Source: Neolewinella xylanilytica
GTDB taxonomy: Bacteria; Bacteroidota; Bacteroidia; Chitinophagales; Saprospiraceae
Length of the DNA: 64,000 bases
Reading direction: 5' to 3'
Assembly (NCBI RefSeq): GCF_002934605.1
Contig: NZ_PTJC01000005.1
Coordinates: 434,001 to 498,000 of the forward strand
A program made the translations under genes and the position numbers. Shown here piece by piece: positions 8,026 through 16,660 of the stretch. Numbering within the stretch: position 1 is the stretch's first letter; the number at the start of each line of letters is the position of its first letter. The notes under the pieces are model-generated. The model ran no database searches, had not been told where the DNA came from, and saw only the letters and a list, made by a program, of their open reading frames with translations.

Positions 8026-10263
8026 CTACCCCCGATCCAACCACCGCAGCAACAAAGGAATCAGCAGCAAGTCGCTAACCAGCGCGCTAGCCAGCGTCAG
8101 GCTGATGAGCAGGCCGATGGTGACGCTCGGCGGACTGATGCTAAATAGCATGACCAGAAAGCCGAAGAAGAGCACTACCGAAGTAAGCACGATCGCCTTG
8201 CCCGTTTCCCGGAACGTAAGGTGGATGGCTTCCGGTACGTCCAGGCCGCGACGGCGCGCGAGCTTGTACTTGGAGAGAAAGTGAATGGTGTCGTCAACGG
8301 CAATACCGAAGATGATGGCAAAAACGATACTGACGCCCGCCTCCAACTCGATTTGCAAAAAGCCCAGCATGGCACCGGCGATGAGTAGCGGCAGTAAATT
8401 GGGGATCAGGCTGATAACCAGCATCCGCCAGTTACGGAACAACGCTACCATCAGGAGACAGACGATGACGATGGCGAGGCCGAGCCCCTGTAGCAGACTG
8501 CGCCGTATGTATTCCGCATTTTTATCCACGATCAATCCGGTACCGGTGGAGCGAATCTCGATCAGCCCCGTATCCACGTTGGCGTTGATCCAGTTGCGGG
8601 TATTCTCTAAAAAGACCTTGATACTATCCGCCCCGATATCGTCCAACCGGCTGGTGATGCGCGCTTTTTGGCGGTCGCGGCTGACCAGTAGATTCAAATT
8701 AACGTCCGGCACGTTTTCGGCTAGCTGACGGTATTCCCGGTAGCGCCGTTCGGAGGTCGGTAGCACGTAGGCGTCCGCGCGGTTGTTGTTATACGCCTGG
8801 TTGATACTGCGGTATACGGCCGTAATGCTAGCGGTACTCTGGACGAAGGGGAAGGCTTTCACGTAATCTTCGACCTTCCCGATTTCCCGGAGGACCGGAA
8901 AGTCAGTGACCCGGCTACTGTCGCGCGTAGTCACGGCAAGCTCGAAGGGTCGAAAGCCGCTGAGTTCCCGTTCGAAGAATTGAAAGTCTTCGGTGACCTT
9001 CCGGTTTCGCGGCAGGGTAGACTCGATGCGGTAATTGGTGGTGATCATCGAGATGCCCCAGAAGCAGAGGACGACCGTGACGGCCGTGCCGATCTTGATC
9101 GCGGTGGACCGTCGTTGGGTAAATTGGTAGGTCCCCTCTAGCAGGCGATCCCAAAAAGCCTGTTGCCGGCCGATCTTCACGATCTGGTCCACACTCAGGT
9201 AGCTTAGCAGCGAGGTGGTGAACAGGATGACGGTCACGTAAGCGATCATCACCCCCAGGGCGGCGTTGATCCCGAAATCCCGGATGGGATCTACCCGACT
9301 GGTGAGTAGGCTAGCGAAGCCTACCGCCGTAGTGACCGAGGTGAGTAGGGTGGCCAGGCCGATCTCTTTCATGGATACCCGGATGGCGGCTTCCTTGTCC
9401 AGTCCCCTGCGAAGCTCGTCGATGTACTTGGACATGATGTGGATCACATCCGATGTGCCGACGATGATCATCAGCACGGGGTAAAGCGCCGCGATGGCGT
9501 TCAGCTCCCGGCGGAGCAGCCCCAGCGTCCCCATGAACAACAACAATCCGAGGGCGATGCTGACCAACGCGACGGCGATGCCAAGGGGCCGGCGGAAAAG
9601 CAGGAACATGACGAAGGTGACCAGGAGGCCGGACACGATCGCGGAAACCACCACTTCCCGGATGGACATGGCCACCAGCTCCGTCTGGAAGTATGCGGGA
9701 CCCAGGTAATGGTAATCGGGAAAGTCGTACTGGAGCATGAGGCTGTCCAGCCCCCGCATCAGCGATTGACTCTGGTCTAGCGCGATCAGGCTAGGTGTCT
9801 TAAGCACGGTGACCAGCGCCGTACCCCGACGATTGATCAGGTTACCGACGAAGCGTTCGTCGGCCATGATGCGGGCGCTGTCGGCGGCGTAGCGTGCCGG
9901 TTCGTCGAGGTGAATGGCCGGCACCGTAGTGATGGCAAAGGGCGTCTTGATGGGGTAGCCGAAGGTAGTCAGGGATTGCGCCCCGTCCACTTCGGGCAGG
10001 TCACGCACCGCAATGGAAAAGTCCCGGACCTCCTGCAAGAAGCTGCTGTCGAAAACGGTGGGCTCCCGTTCGAGCGCTACGAGGAGAAAGTTGTCGTCAC
10101 CCTCAAACTCTTCGATGAACTCCAGAAAATAGGCCAGATCCTCGTCACCACGGGGAAAGAACTGCTGAAAATCGAAGGTGAAATTGAGCCGGAAGCATCC
10201 GAATACGGCGAGGGCCGCGTAGACCACGAAGAAGAGGATGACCGGAAGACGATAGCGGCGCAT
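8026..10263 (-). CDS. RND/MMPL-family transporter
   Basis: This 745-residue protein has the topology of the HAE3-type RND group: one N-terminal membrane helix (VILFFVVYAALAVFGCF), a periplasmic loop, five helices near residues 205-350, a second single helix near 390, a second large loop and a final five-helix set. The repeated membrane core carries LMIIVGTSDVIHIMSKY in the first half and IIFGIAVDDTIHFLSKYK in the second, the family's conserved helix-4 segments with acidic residues expected to relay protons. Related proteins export lipids, hopanoids or other hydrophobic compounds; the substrate here cannot be read from sequence. It lies 63 nt downstream of pdxA on the same strand. Confidence 0.87.
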   Translation of the reverse strand: MRRYRLPVILFFVVYAALAVFGCFRLNFTFDFQQFFPRGDEDLAYFLEFIEEFEGDDNFLLVALEREPTVFDSSFLQEVRDFSIAVRDLPEVDGAQSLTTFGYPIKTPFAITTVPAIHLDEPARYAADSARIMADERFVGNLINRRGTALVTVLKTPSLIALDQSQSLMRGLDSLMLQYDFPDYHYLGPAYFQTELVAMSIREVVVSAIVSGLLVTFVMFLLFRRPLGIAVALVSIALGLLLFMGTLGLLRRELNAIAALYPVLMIIVGTSDVIHIMSKYIDELRRGLDKEAAIRVSMKEIGLATLLTSVTTAVGFASLLTSRVDPIRDFGINAALGVMIAYVTVILFTTSLLSYLSVDQIVKIGRQQAFWDRLLEGTYQFTQRRSTAIKIGTAVTVVLCFWGISMITTNYRIESTLPRNRKVTEDFQFFERELSGFRPFELAVTTRDSSRVTDFPVLREIGKVEDYVKAFPFVQSTASITAVYRSINQAYNNNRADAYVLPTSERRYREYRQLAENVPDVNLNLLVSRDRQKARITSRLDDIGADSIKVFLENTRNWINANVDTGLIEIRSTGTGLIVDKNAEYIRRSLLQGLGLAIVIVCLLMVALFRNWRMLVISLIPNLLPLLIAGAMLGFLQIELEAGVSIVFAIIFGIAVDDTIHFLSKYKLARRRGLDVPEAIHLTFRETGKAIVLTSVVLFFGFLVMLFSISPPSVTIGLLISLTLASALVSDLLLIPLLLRWLDRG

Positions 10264-10326
10264 GTAGGGTAGATAATACGCGTAATAAAGAAGCGGCGGC
10301 CGGGAAGGTTGTGGCTTACAACAATA

Positions 10327-11415
10327 TTACCGCTTACCGCGCCCGCCCCCCTTCGGCTTCGATTTGTCGCTGCGGGATTTACGTTTGTACACGAGGTGCA
10401 TCCGGTCCTCCAGCGGATTGGCGTGGTCTTCCTCGTAGCGCTCCCGGTTCAGGTAGGTTTCCCGGGCCAGGAACAGGGCGGCGAGGAAGGAATCCGGACT
10501 TGCTATGTCCTGCCCGACCAGATCGTAGGCCGTGCCGTGGTCCGGAGAAGTGCGGATCACCGGCAGCCCGGCGGTAAAGTTCACGCCCTTACCGAAGCTG
10601 AGGGCCTTAAACGGAATGAGCCCCTGATCGTGGTACATGGCCAGCACCCCATCGTATTTTTTGAAGTTTCCGCTGCCGAAGAAGCCGTCCGCCGGAAAGG
10701 GGCCCAGGGCCATGATACCGGCTGCCTTGGCGGCTTCGATCGCCGGACGCACGACTTCCTCGTCTTCCTTCCCGATACGACCCTGATCGCCCGCGTGCGG
10801 GTTCAAGGCGAGTACGGCGATGAGCGGCTTATCCCGCGCGAAATCGGCCCGGAGGCTCCGGTCCATGATCTCGAGCTTTTCCAGGATTTTTGCCTTGGTC
10901 ACCGCGCCGGCGACTTCGCTCACGGGAATGTGATTCGTCACCACGCCCACTCGCAAATCGTCACTCACGAGGAACATCAGGCTTTCTTCCGCCCCTAATC
11001 GTTCCGTGAGCATCTCGGTATGGCCGGGGTAGGGGAAGGCGTCCCGGGGCATCACCGATTTGTTGATAGGGGCGGTGACGAGCGCATCCAGGTGACCGGC
11101 CTTCAGTTCGTCGACTACCCGCTCCAGCGAGCGAGCCGCGGCGATTCCTCCCGCCTTGGTAGCTGCGCCTGGTGAGGCCTCTACCGCCTCGTCCCAACAC
11201 GGTACCAGGCTTATTTCCCCGTCTTCGGCCGCCTCTGCGTTGTCCACGACGCTAAAAGCGAACGTATCCGCGAATCGCGCAAAGACTTCCGCCCCGGCAT
11301 AAATGACGGGTGTGAACAGTTCCAGAATGCCCCGCCGGCTAAGCGCCTTGACGATGACCTCGGGGCCGATACCGTTGATGTCTCCAACCGAAATTCCAAT
11401 GCGCAGCGGGTCCAT
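10327..11415 (-). CDS. pdxA: 4-hydroxythreonine-4-phosphate dehydrogenase
   Basis: This 362-residue protein opens RIGISVGDINGIGPEVIVKA, as PdxA does. The three metal-binding histidines appear in their usual settings: YPGHTEML, ALNPHAGDQGRIGKE and MYHDQGLIPFK, with the TAPINK substrate loop before the first. The enzyme oxidises 4-phosphohydroxy-L-threonine in the DXP-dependent vitamin B6 pathway. pdxH, the last step of that route, lies at 17049-17696. A basic glycine tail (KSKPKGGGRGKR) extends the C-terminus beyond the usual length of about 330. Confidence 0.95.
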   Translation of the reverse strand: MDPLRIGISVGDINGIGPEVIVKALSRRGILELFTPVIYAGAEVFARFADTFAFSVVDNAEAAEDGEISLVPCWDEAVEASPGAATKAGGIAAARSLERVVDELKAGHLDALVTAPINKSVMPRDAFPYPGHTEMLTERLGAEESLMFLVSDDLRVGVVTNHIPVSEVAGAVTKAKILEKLEIMDRSLRADFARDKPLIAVLALNPHAGDQGRIGKEDEEVVRPAIEAAKAAGIMALGPFPADGFFGSGNFKKYDGVLAMYHDQGLIPFKALSFGKGVNFTAGLPVIRTSPDHGTAYDLVGQDIASPDSFLAALFLARETYLNRERYEEDHANPLEDRMHLVYKRKSRSDKSKPKGGGRGKR

Positions 11416-11489
11416 ACGGGGGGTATTGTTCGGCCGCGAAGGTAGGCAGCCGTCGGCCGGGAAAGGTAAAGCCTCCGTAAGTTTGTGGC

Positions 11490-11762
11490 ATGAAGGCTAT
11501 CCTAACCGCCATCGTTGCCATCTTTCTCCTTCCCGCTTGCGGACCCGACGAAGCGGTACGGGTGCAACTGACTCCCGACCAACGAGATACCTTCCAAGCG
11601 ATCGCTTCCCGGCGCATCGAGACCCTGCGGCCGCTACTGGACAGCATTTGCACCGCCACCTTCGAAGACCGGGTAGCCAACGCCACCGACAGCATCGTGC
11701 AGCGCCGCCTGGAAGAGGAAACGCGGCTCCGCAGCCGGCTTCCCCAAATCTCGGGGCAATGA
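11490..11762 (+). CDS. Small putative lipoprotein, unknown function
   Basis: This 90-residue protein starts MKAILTAIVAIFLLPACGPD; LPAC is a lipobox with the acceptor Cys at residue 17. The remainder is predicted helical and charged, with many Arg and Glu and a Cys near the middle (LDSICTATFEDRV). I recognise no family. A TAnnTTTG-type box (TAAGTTTG, 11478-11485) lies only 4 nt before the ATG. The stop codon overlaps the start of the next lipoprotein gene (ATGA), so the two are almost certainly translated together. It is divergent from pdxA. Confidence 0.72.
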   Translation: MKAILTAIVAIFLLPACGPDEAVRVQLTPDQRDTFQAIASRRIETLRPLLDSICTATFEDRVANATDSIVQRRLEEETRLRSRLPQISGQ

Positions 11763-12172
11763 TCAGGTGGGCCACTTTCCTATTGCTGCTGCTTAGTTGC
11801 GGACCGGAAGATATCGATCCTAACCAGATCATCGAGGAACGCGCCAGTGAGCAGGTAGCAGCCATCCGGGCCAACCTCCTGCGCGACTGCAATGAACGGA
11901 TCCTGGAGGCGGCCCAGGTACGGGCGGATTCCCTGCTACTCGATCGCGCACGTCGCATGCGCCGCATCGCCGGCCGACCACCCCGCCCCGGCCGCCCGGG
12001 AGAACCCCCACCGCAGGAATTGTCCGAGCCGCTTCCCCTGCGTCCGCTCTTTCCCTTTGAGATCCGGTTCGATACGCTCTTGCGCGACAGCTTGCTCCGC
12101 GATAGTCTTTTGCGCGATAGCCTGCTGCAGTTAAATCCAATCGATACGCTGCTGAGAAGCGATTCTATTTAA
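11759..12172 (+). CDS. Small putative lipoprotein with LLRDS repeats
   Basis: This 137-residue protein starts at the overlapping ATG (11759) with MIRWATFLLLLLSCGPEDID; LLSC is the lipobox. A helical, charged segment contains LLRDCNERILEAAQVRADSL, resembling the same region of the preceding gene (Cys near a run of Arg/Asp). A Pro-rich stretch (RPPRPGRPGEPPPQE) follows. The C-terminal part has three tandem LLRDS pentapeptides and a fourth partial one. The pair looks like a local duplication with divergence. No known domain. The stop codon runs straight into a 15-bp inverted repeat. Confidence 0.7.
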   Translation: MIRWATFLLLLLSCGPEDIDPNQIIEERASEQVAAIRANLLRDCNERILEAAQVRADSLLLDRARRMRRIAGRPPRPGRPGEPPPQELSEPLPLRPLFPFEIRFDTLLRDSLLRDSLLRDSLLQLNPIDTLLRSDSI

Positions 12173-12212
12173 TCTTTTTGATTACATCATTGATTTAGTA
12201 ATCAAAAAGATT
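12171..12212 (+). terminator. Perfect 15-bp AT-rich inverted repeat after the lipoprotein pair
   Basis: AATCTTTTTGATTAC (12171-12185) and GTAATCAAAAAGATT (12198-12212) are perfect reverse complements around a 12-nt loop. The left arm overlaps the stop codon. The arms themselves carry T5 and A5, but no T-run follows. It may end transcription of the lipoproteins, insulate the promoter 10 nt further on, or bind a dimeric protein. Confidence 0.55.
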
Positions 12213-12221
12213 GTACAATAG

Positions 12222-12252
12222 TTGCTCATTTCCCTCAGTGTCACTATATTTG
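12222..12252 (+). promoter_or_regulatory. Promoter for a putative small RNA
   Basis: TTG (12222-12224), a 20-nt spacer and TATATTTG (12245-12252) match the Bacteroidota consensus. GTCAC (12240-12244) and its partner GTGAC (12252-12256) flank the -7 box symmetrically, a possible operator. No protein-coding start follows on this strand before the terminator at 12337. Confidence 0.65.
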
Positions 12253-12256
12253 TGAC

Positions 12257-12364
12257 GTTGCCCCACTTACATAAGCAAGGGGTTTACAAGATTGAGAGAC
12301 CTGTGAATTAGACTATTTTTTGCAACCTTTTTTCGAAGCCGGAGCCTCAGGTTCCGGCTTTTTT
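12257..12364 (+). ncRNA. Candidate small non-coding RNA (~105 nt)
   Basis: A complete transcription unit with no reading frame lies between the promoter at 12222-12252 and the terminator at 12337-12364. GTTGC (12257-12261) can pair with GCAAC (12322-12326) to close the body. Inside, CCCC..TT and AA..GGGG around 12261-12283 can form a hairpin. The region is AT-rich compared with the genes around it. It is neither tRNA nor recognisable SRP RNA, tmRNA or RNase P. I cannot assign it to a known family. Confidence 0.5.
12337..12364 (+). terminator. Rho-independent terminator of the candidate small RNA
   Basis: AGCCGGAGCC, loop TCA and GGTTCCGGCT form a 10-bp stem (one G-T pair), followed by TTTTTT. 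There is no T-run on the minus side, so it acts on the plus strand. The T-run overlaps the stop codon of the gene that converges on it. Confidence 0.85.
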
Positions 12365-13895
12365 ATGCCATCGCCGTTGCGGTATAGCCGTAGTGGCGGG
12401 CCCCCTCGGAGCCGTCTTCCTTATCGTGGACGTCGGCCAAGAAAAAACCACCTTCACACTGTTTGGCGACGTTTTCGGTCATCTGCCCCCGGTGAAGGGA
12501 TTCGTAGGTCGCGTAGTCGATTGCCTGGCGGTTGTTCAGCCGCATGGTCAGCTCGAAGGCTTTGGCGACCTGCTTCCAGCCCTCCATCACTTTGGCCGCA
12601 AACACCTTGGCTTTCGATCCGCTACCGTAAGCGAAGACGAGTAGTTCCTGTCCGGCCAGGTCGTATTCCTTGGTAAGCCCGTTCTCCAGGATCGCCATCA
12701 TACTTAGAAACACGCTCCCGGAGTAGAGATTGCCGACCCGGGAACTGGCCCAGTCGCCGGGCGCGATCAGTCGTTCGACCAGCTGTTGGTAATCCGGCGT
12801 TTTGGTGATGGAACGAAGGAACTCGCTGCACTTTCCCATGTAGGCTTCCCGGTCGTTGTAATCATCGGCACAGGGAACGTCCAGGTCGTTGCGGCCGATA
12901 AAATCATCCCACTGGCCGCTTTCCTTTAGTTCCTCCATGTAAATCTCGGAGAACATGCGACGAGCTTGGTAGGCATACGGCAGGTGAAAGGCGAGTGCCG
13001 CGTACGATTCCCGGAGCTCACCGGCCGGAATGCGGTGCCGGCGCCGGTAATCCAGTAAGGCTTCCCGGATACGTGCCTGGTAGGCTTCGTTGCTGTACGG
13101 ACCGTCGAATACGGGCGTATCCTTGTGCAGGGTGATAAACTTTTCGTTGCAGTCCAGTACGCCTTCCACCTTCAGTCCGGTGGTCAGTTTGTCTTCCAGT
13201 TCGTCTAGCGAGTAGTCCTCGACGCTGAGGTTCGGCAGCAGTTCGATCACTTCCTTGATGATCGACCGTTTGCTGACCTTCCTTTTGGGTTTGAAGAAGT
13301 CGTGGGCCGGGCGGGTCGCTACGCCAAAGTCGGGGTCGATGGCTAGCAACCGGGGTTCGGGCTTGACCAACATGGCGATGGCACCGGCTCCCTGGGTATA
13401 TTCCCCGGTGCTACCCATTTCGTACTTGGCACTGTCGGTGGCTACCACGATACCCGTGCGACCGTCCTTGGCAGCGCACCACTCCAGGCAGTTCTGGAGG
13501 GCATCCACCCCGCCGATGCAGGCGAAGGTGAGGTCGACCACGTCGCAGTTCAGGAAACAGTTCGGACCGTGAGAATCGGCGAAGTGATCCGTCAGCATAT
13601 CCAGCACGTAGGTGGCGGTGGGCTTGGCACCGTCCAGCGCGCTTTCGGTGCCCAGGTAAAGTCGACCGATTTTGGACGGATCGAGGTCGTTCTTGTGGAT
13701 GAGGTCCAGTACGGCATTGGCAGCCATGGTGGCACAGTCCTCCTGCGCGTCGGTAACCGCCATTTCCCGTAGTCCCAGCCCCTTGTTCAGCTTATCGTAG
13801 GCCAGGTCACGCGCCTGGGCCAGTTGCTCGATCGGAAGGTAAAGGGGGGGAACGTAAAGGGAAAAGTCATCGATTCCAACGGTAGAAATTGCCAT
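12363..13895 (-). CDS. Hydroxymethylglutaryl-CoA synthase family protein
   Basis: This 510-residue thiolase-fold protein begins with VGIDDFSLYVPPLYLPIEQL, typical of HMG-CoA synthase. The nucleophile is probably Cys126 in TFACIGGVDALQN, with a His in AFHLPYAYQARRM near residue 300 and IVVATDSAKYEMGSTGEYTQ after the Cys. Bacterial MvaS is usually about 390 residues; this one has an extended C-terminal half, so the symbol is withheld. The family condenses acetyl-CoA with acetoacetyl-CoA in the mevalonate route, or adds beta-branches in polyketide synthesis; no polyketide genes are near. pdxA suggests the DXP precursor is also made, so this gene's exact pathway needs the rest of the genome. Confidence 0.82.
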   Translation of the reverse strand: MAISTVGIDDFSLYVPPLYLPIEQLAQARDLAYDKLNKGLGLREMAVTDAQEDCATMAANAVLDLIHKNDLDPSKIGRLYLGTESALDGAKPTATYVLDMLTDHFADSHGPNCFLNCDVVDLTFACIGGVDALQNCLEWCAAKDGRTGIVVATDSAKYEMGSTGEYTQGAGAIAMLVKPEPRLLAIDPDFGVATRPAHDFFKPKRKVSKRSIIKEVIELLPNLSVEDYSLDELEDKLTTGLKVEGVLDCNEKFITLHKDTPVFDGPYSNEAYQARIREALLDYRRRHRIPAGELRESYAALAFHLPYAYQARRMFSEIYMEELKESGQWDDFIGRNDLDVPCADDYNDREAYMGKCSEFLRSITKTPDYQQLVERLIAPGDWASSRVGNLYSGSVFLSMMAILENGLTKEYDLAGQELLVFAYGSGSKAKVFAAKVMEGWKQVAKAFELTMRLNNRQAIDYATYESLHRGQMTENVAKQCEGGFFLADVHDKEDGSEGARHYGYTATAMA

Positions 13896-13944
13896 AGTGC
13901 TGTGTTTGTCGCTCTCCGTTCAACGACGTGTACAAGCACTCGGT

Positions 13945-14808
13945 TTAACCCGGTACCCGGCAGTGGCGCATATATTCCAGCACCATGGCCGGAATCAGAT
14001 CGCCCGTCAGGCTGTGTCCGCAATCGCGGGTAGTGATCAAACTGGAGCCTTCCCAGTTGGCGTGCATCCGGTAGGCCCCGTCGATGGGTGCCAGGTCGTC
14101 GCATTCGTCGTGGACGATCAGGCCGGGTACCCGCAATTTTTTTACGTAGTTCGCGAAAGAAATGTCCGAATAGCTCATATCGAGTTTGCGCCGGAACTGG
14201 TCGTCGATCCCCTTTTTGACTTTGTCGTGCACCCCGATCACCGCGCAAAACTTATCGATGAAGTTCTCCAATTCTCCCGGTACGGCCAGGCTAATCAGCT
14301 GCCGGGGTTGGTATTCGGGTACCATCTCCGCCAGGTACAGGATGGCGGCCATGCCTCCGGCGGAATGCCCGATCCAGAAGTCCGGAGCAAACTCCAGGTG
14401 GCGCAGGTAGGCCCCCAGTGCCTCGGCGTAGATCAACGCGTTGAAGCGCCGCCCCTTACTCTTTCCGTGGGCGGGAGCATCGAAGGCGTAAATGGAATAG
14501 CCGGCCTTGCGCAACGGCTCGAAGAAGGCGAACCACCTTCCCGTATTGCTTTCCCAACCGTGCAGCAAGAGTACGCTGGGCCCCTTGCCGGGCCAGTGGT
14601 AGCAGTGAATAGCGGTACCGTTGGCTTCGAAGGAATGCTGCCGCGCCTCCTTCATAAAGGCCTCGCTGAGCGGCTCGTCGGCGGCCCGGCGGGGCTTGCT
14701 CAGCAGGTAGAAACCGAGCTTACCCGCGTGCCGGCGCGACATGAGCGCCGTACCGTTCAGTAGCCTGCGAATGCTACTTAGTACGAACTTTTCTTTCCTG
14801 CCTGCCAT
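13945..14808 (-). CDS. Alpha/beta hydrolase
   Basis: This 287-residue protein has an alpha/beta-hydrolase core: VLLLHGWESNTGRW (oxyanion loop), nucleophile elbow GHSAGGMAAI, acidic residue in IVHDECDDLAPI and histidine in RDCGHSLTGD. The N-terminal 60 residues are basic and partly hydrophobic (MAGRKEKFVLSSIRRLLNG), without a clean signal cleavage site. The substrate cannot be inferred. It lies 49 nt upstream of the HMG-CoA synthase family gene on the same strand and may share its transcript. Upstream, TAAGTTTG (14834-14841, minus strand) is a possible -7 box. Confidence 0.87.
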   Translation of the reverse strand: MAGRKEKFVLSSIRRLLNGTALMSRRHAGKLGFYLLSKPRRAADEPLSEAFMKEARQHSFEANGTAIHCYHWPGKGPSVLLLHGWESNTGRWFAFFEPLRKAGYSIYAFDAPAHGKSKGRRFNALIYAEALGAYLRHLEFAPDFWIGHSAGGMAAILYLAEMVPEYQPRQLISLAVPGELENFIDKFCAVIGVHDKVKKGIDDQFRRKLDMSYSDISFANYVKKLRVPGLIVHDECDDLAPIDGAYRMHANWEGSSLITTRDCGHSLTGDLIPAMVLEYMRHCRVPG

Positions 14809-14902
14809 CCGGCAATCGAAGTATTGGTAGCGGCAAACTTAACTCCGTTTTCGGGAACTTCCCGTTCAATGCCGTCGTTAACTCCACTCCCAATACCCCC
14901 CC

Positions 14903-16165
14903 ATGCCGAATTTCGCTACCCGCCTCGGCCGGCTCTACGTGCGGTCATTCGCCGGCCTGCCCCGGAAGGTCTGGTTACTTTCCTTCGTCATGGTGGTTAA
15001 CCGCAGCGGGGCAATGGTTATCGCCTTCCTCTCCGTTTACCTGGTTAATTCCATGGGCTACTCCGCCACCGCCGCCGGCTGGGTAATGGGCGCCTTCGGG
15101 GCGGGAGGCATCGTCGGAAATTACGTCGGCGGACTTCTCAACGATCGCTTCGGGTCCTGGCACATCATGCTGGTCAGCTTAGTCGTGGCAGGCTTTTTCC
15201 ACATCCTCATCGGCCAAATCTCCGGTTTCTGGCCGCTGTGTATCCTCGTATTCTTTACTTCGATGGTGGCCGACGCTTTTCGGCCGGCTAACCGGGCGGC
15301 CATCGCCGTGTACGCGCCGCCCAAGCACCTTACGCAGGCGTACGGGCTGCAGCGACTGGCGGCTAACCTGGGGTTTTCCATCGGTCCGGCGCTCGGCGGT
15401 TTGCTCATTGCGGTCTACGGCTACGAGAGCCTATTCTGGGCCGATGGCCTCACCTTCTTACTGGCGGCGGCGCTCTTCGTGGTGATGCTCCCCCCCGACG
15501 AAACGGCCCGCCCCCTGGTAAGCGCCGCTCCTGCGTCCTCGCCCTCCCAAATCGTACTCGAAGAGACCCGCCCCGGTCTGCGACAACCCTGGCTGGTGCG
15601 CATGATTCTGGCCAACGCCTGTGTCATCACTTGCTTTTTCCAGTTCTTCAGCACCGTACCGGTGTACCTCACCCAACAGGGGTATACGGAAGGCCAGTTC
15701 GGTCTGTTACTCACGATTAGCGGCGTGACGATCGTACTTATCGAGATGCCGCTGGTTTACCTCGCCGACCGGCGCTACCGCCCGCTCTACGTCATGCTGG
15801 CCGGCACGGCACTCGTGCTGGCCGGCTACCTCATTTTGCCCCTGGCCGTCGTCACGGGATACGCCATGCTCGTGGTATGGATCCTGTTGATTACCCTGGG
15901 TGAGATCCTGTTCATGCCCTTCACCAGCACCTACGTAGCAAAGCATGCACCACCGGCCCGGCGCGGCGAGTACCTCGGCTTACTATCGGCGAGTTTTTCT
16001 CTCGCCTTCGTGCTTACGCCGGTGGTGGGTTTCCAGCTGGCGGAATATTTCGGTTACGTATTCTCGATCTATGCGGTGTCGGGAATGGGCATCGTCGGCT
16101 TTCTCATCCTCCTTACCGTAGACCGTGCACGGGAAGTCCGCACCCGTGAACTGGCGCTCAGGTGA
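14903..16165 (+). CDS. MFS transporter (DHA1-like)
   Basis: This 420-residue protein has about 12 hydrophobic helices in two halves. The loop between helices 2 and 3 reads GGLLNDRFGSWHIM, the major-facilitator motif A (GxLxDRxG), and a DRRYR variant appears at the matching point of the second half. The overall order and length fit drug/metabolite:proton antiporters such as MdtH. Substrate unknown. It is divergent from the hydrolase and converges on the next gene with an 8-bp 3' overlap. Confidence 0.88.
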   Translation: MPNFATRLGRLYVRSFAGLPRKVWLLSFVMVVNRSGAMVIAFLSVYLVNSMGYSATAAGWVMGAFGAGGIVGNYVGGLLNDRFGSWHIMLVSLVVAGFFHILIGQISGFWPLCILVFFTSMVADAFRPANRAAIAVYAPPKHLTQAYGLQRLAANLGFSIGPALGGLLIAVYGYESLFWADGLTFLLAAALFVVMLPPDETARPLVSAAPASSPSQIVLEETRPGLRQPWLVRMILANACVITCFFQFFSTVPVYLTQQGYTEGQFGLLLTISGVTIVLIEMPLVYLADRRYRPLYVMLAGTALVLAGYLILPLAVVTGYAMLVVWILLITLGEILFMPFTSTYVAKHAPPARRGEYLGLLSASFSLAFVLTPVVGFQLAEYFGYVFSIYAVSGMGIVGFLILLTVDRAREVRTRELALR

Positions 16166-16622
16166 GGACGTCAATGACCGTTTTCAGGGTCGTAAAGAAG
16201 GGTTCTCGGGCTTCTCCGGAGATACTGTCTTCTTCCGTCTCGTCAGCCAGCACCAGGTCCTCCACGAAGGCCAGTAATTCTTCTTCCGCGCTTTCTTCGA
16301 AAAAGGGCGTTAGCCGGTCACGGAATCCTTCGCCCTTCGAGCGGTTGAATACCTCGTAATTGTGCTCCTCGGCACTGGCGATCGCTTCACCGGTGGCCTC
16401 CGGCATGCCGGATCGCTCGTCGTCCACGGACTGGTAGATCACCAGCGCGGCAAACAGCAAAAGGTCGCGCTCCGCCTCGGTAAAGGCCTCCGTATCCTCG
16501 TTGGTGAGGTAGTCCATCAGCTCCGGCTGGCTTTCGGCGAAGTCGCGGATTTCCGTCTCGTAATCTTCGGTACCCCGCTCCAGGCGGTCGAGTACGCGAT
16601 TAATGGTGGCTTCCTGGATCAA
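16158..16622 (-). CDS. Hypothetical acidic protein
   Basis: This 154-residue protein is rich in Glu and Asp and predicted mostly helical (for example RVLDRLERGTEDYETEIRDF at the start, then a hydrophobic LLLFAALVIYQSV helix). It has no signal peptide and no motif I recognise. It follows the hypothetical gene at 16678 by 55 nt on the same strand and forms the last gene of a pdxH-led set. The 8-bp overlap with the convergent MFS gene is consistent with a real stop. Confidence 0.65.
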   Translation of the reverse strand: MIQEATINRVLDRLERGTEDYETEIRDFAESQPELMDYLTNEDTEAFTEAERDLLLFAALVIYQSVDDERSGMPEATGEAIASAEEHNYEVFNRSKGEGFRDRLTPFFEESAEEELLAFVEDLVLADETEEDSISGEAREPFFTTLKTVIDVLT

Positions 16623-16660
16623 TTGGTACAGGGATGAGTAAAGAAAATGCGTGAAGTAGG

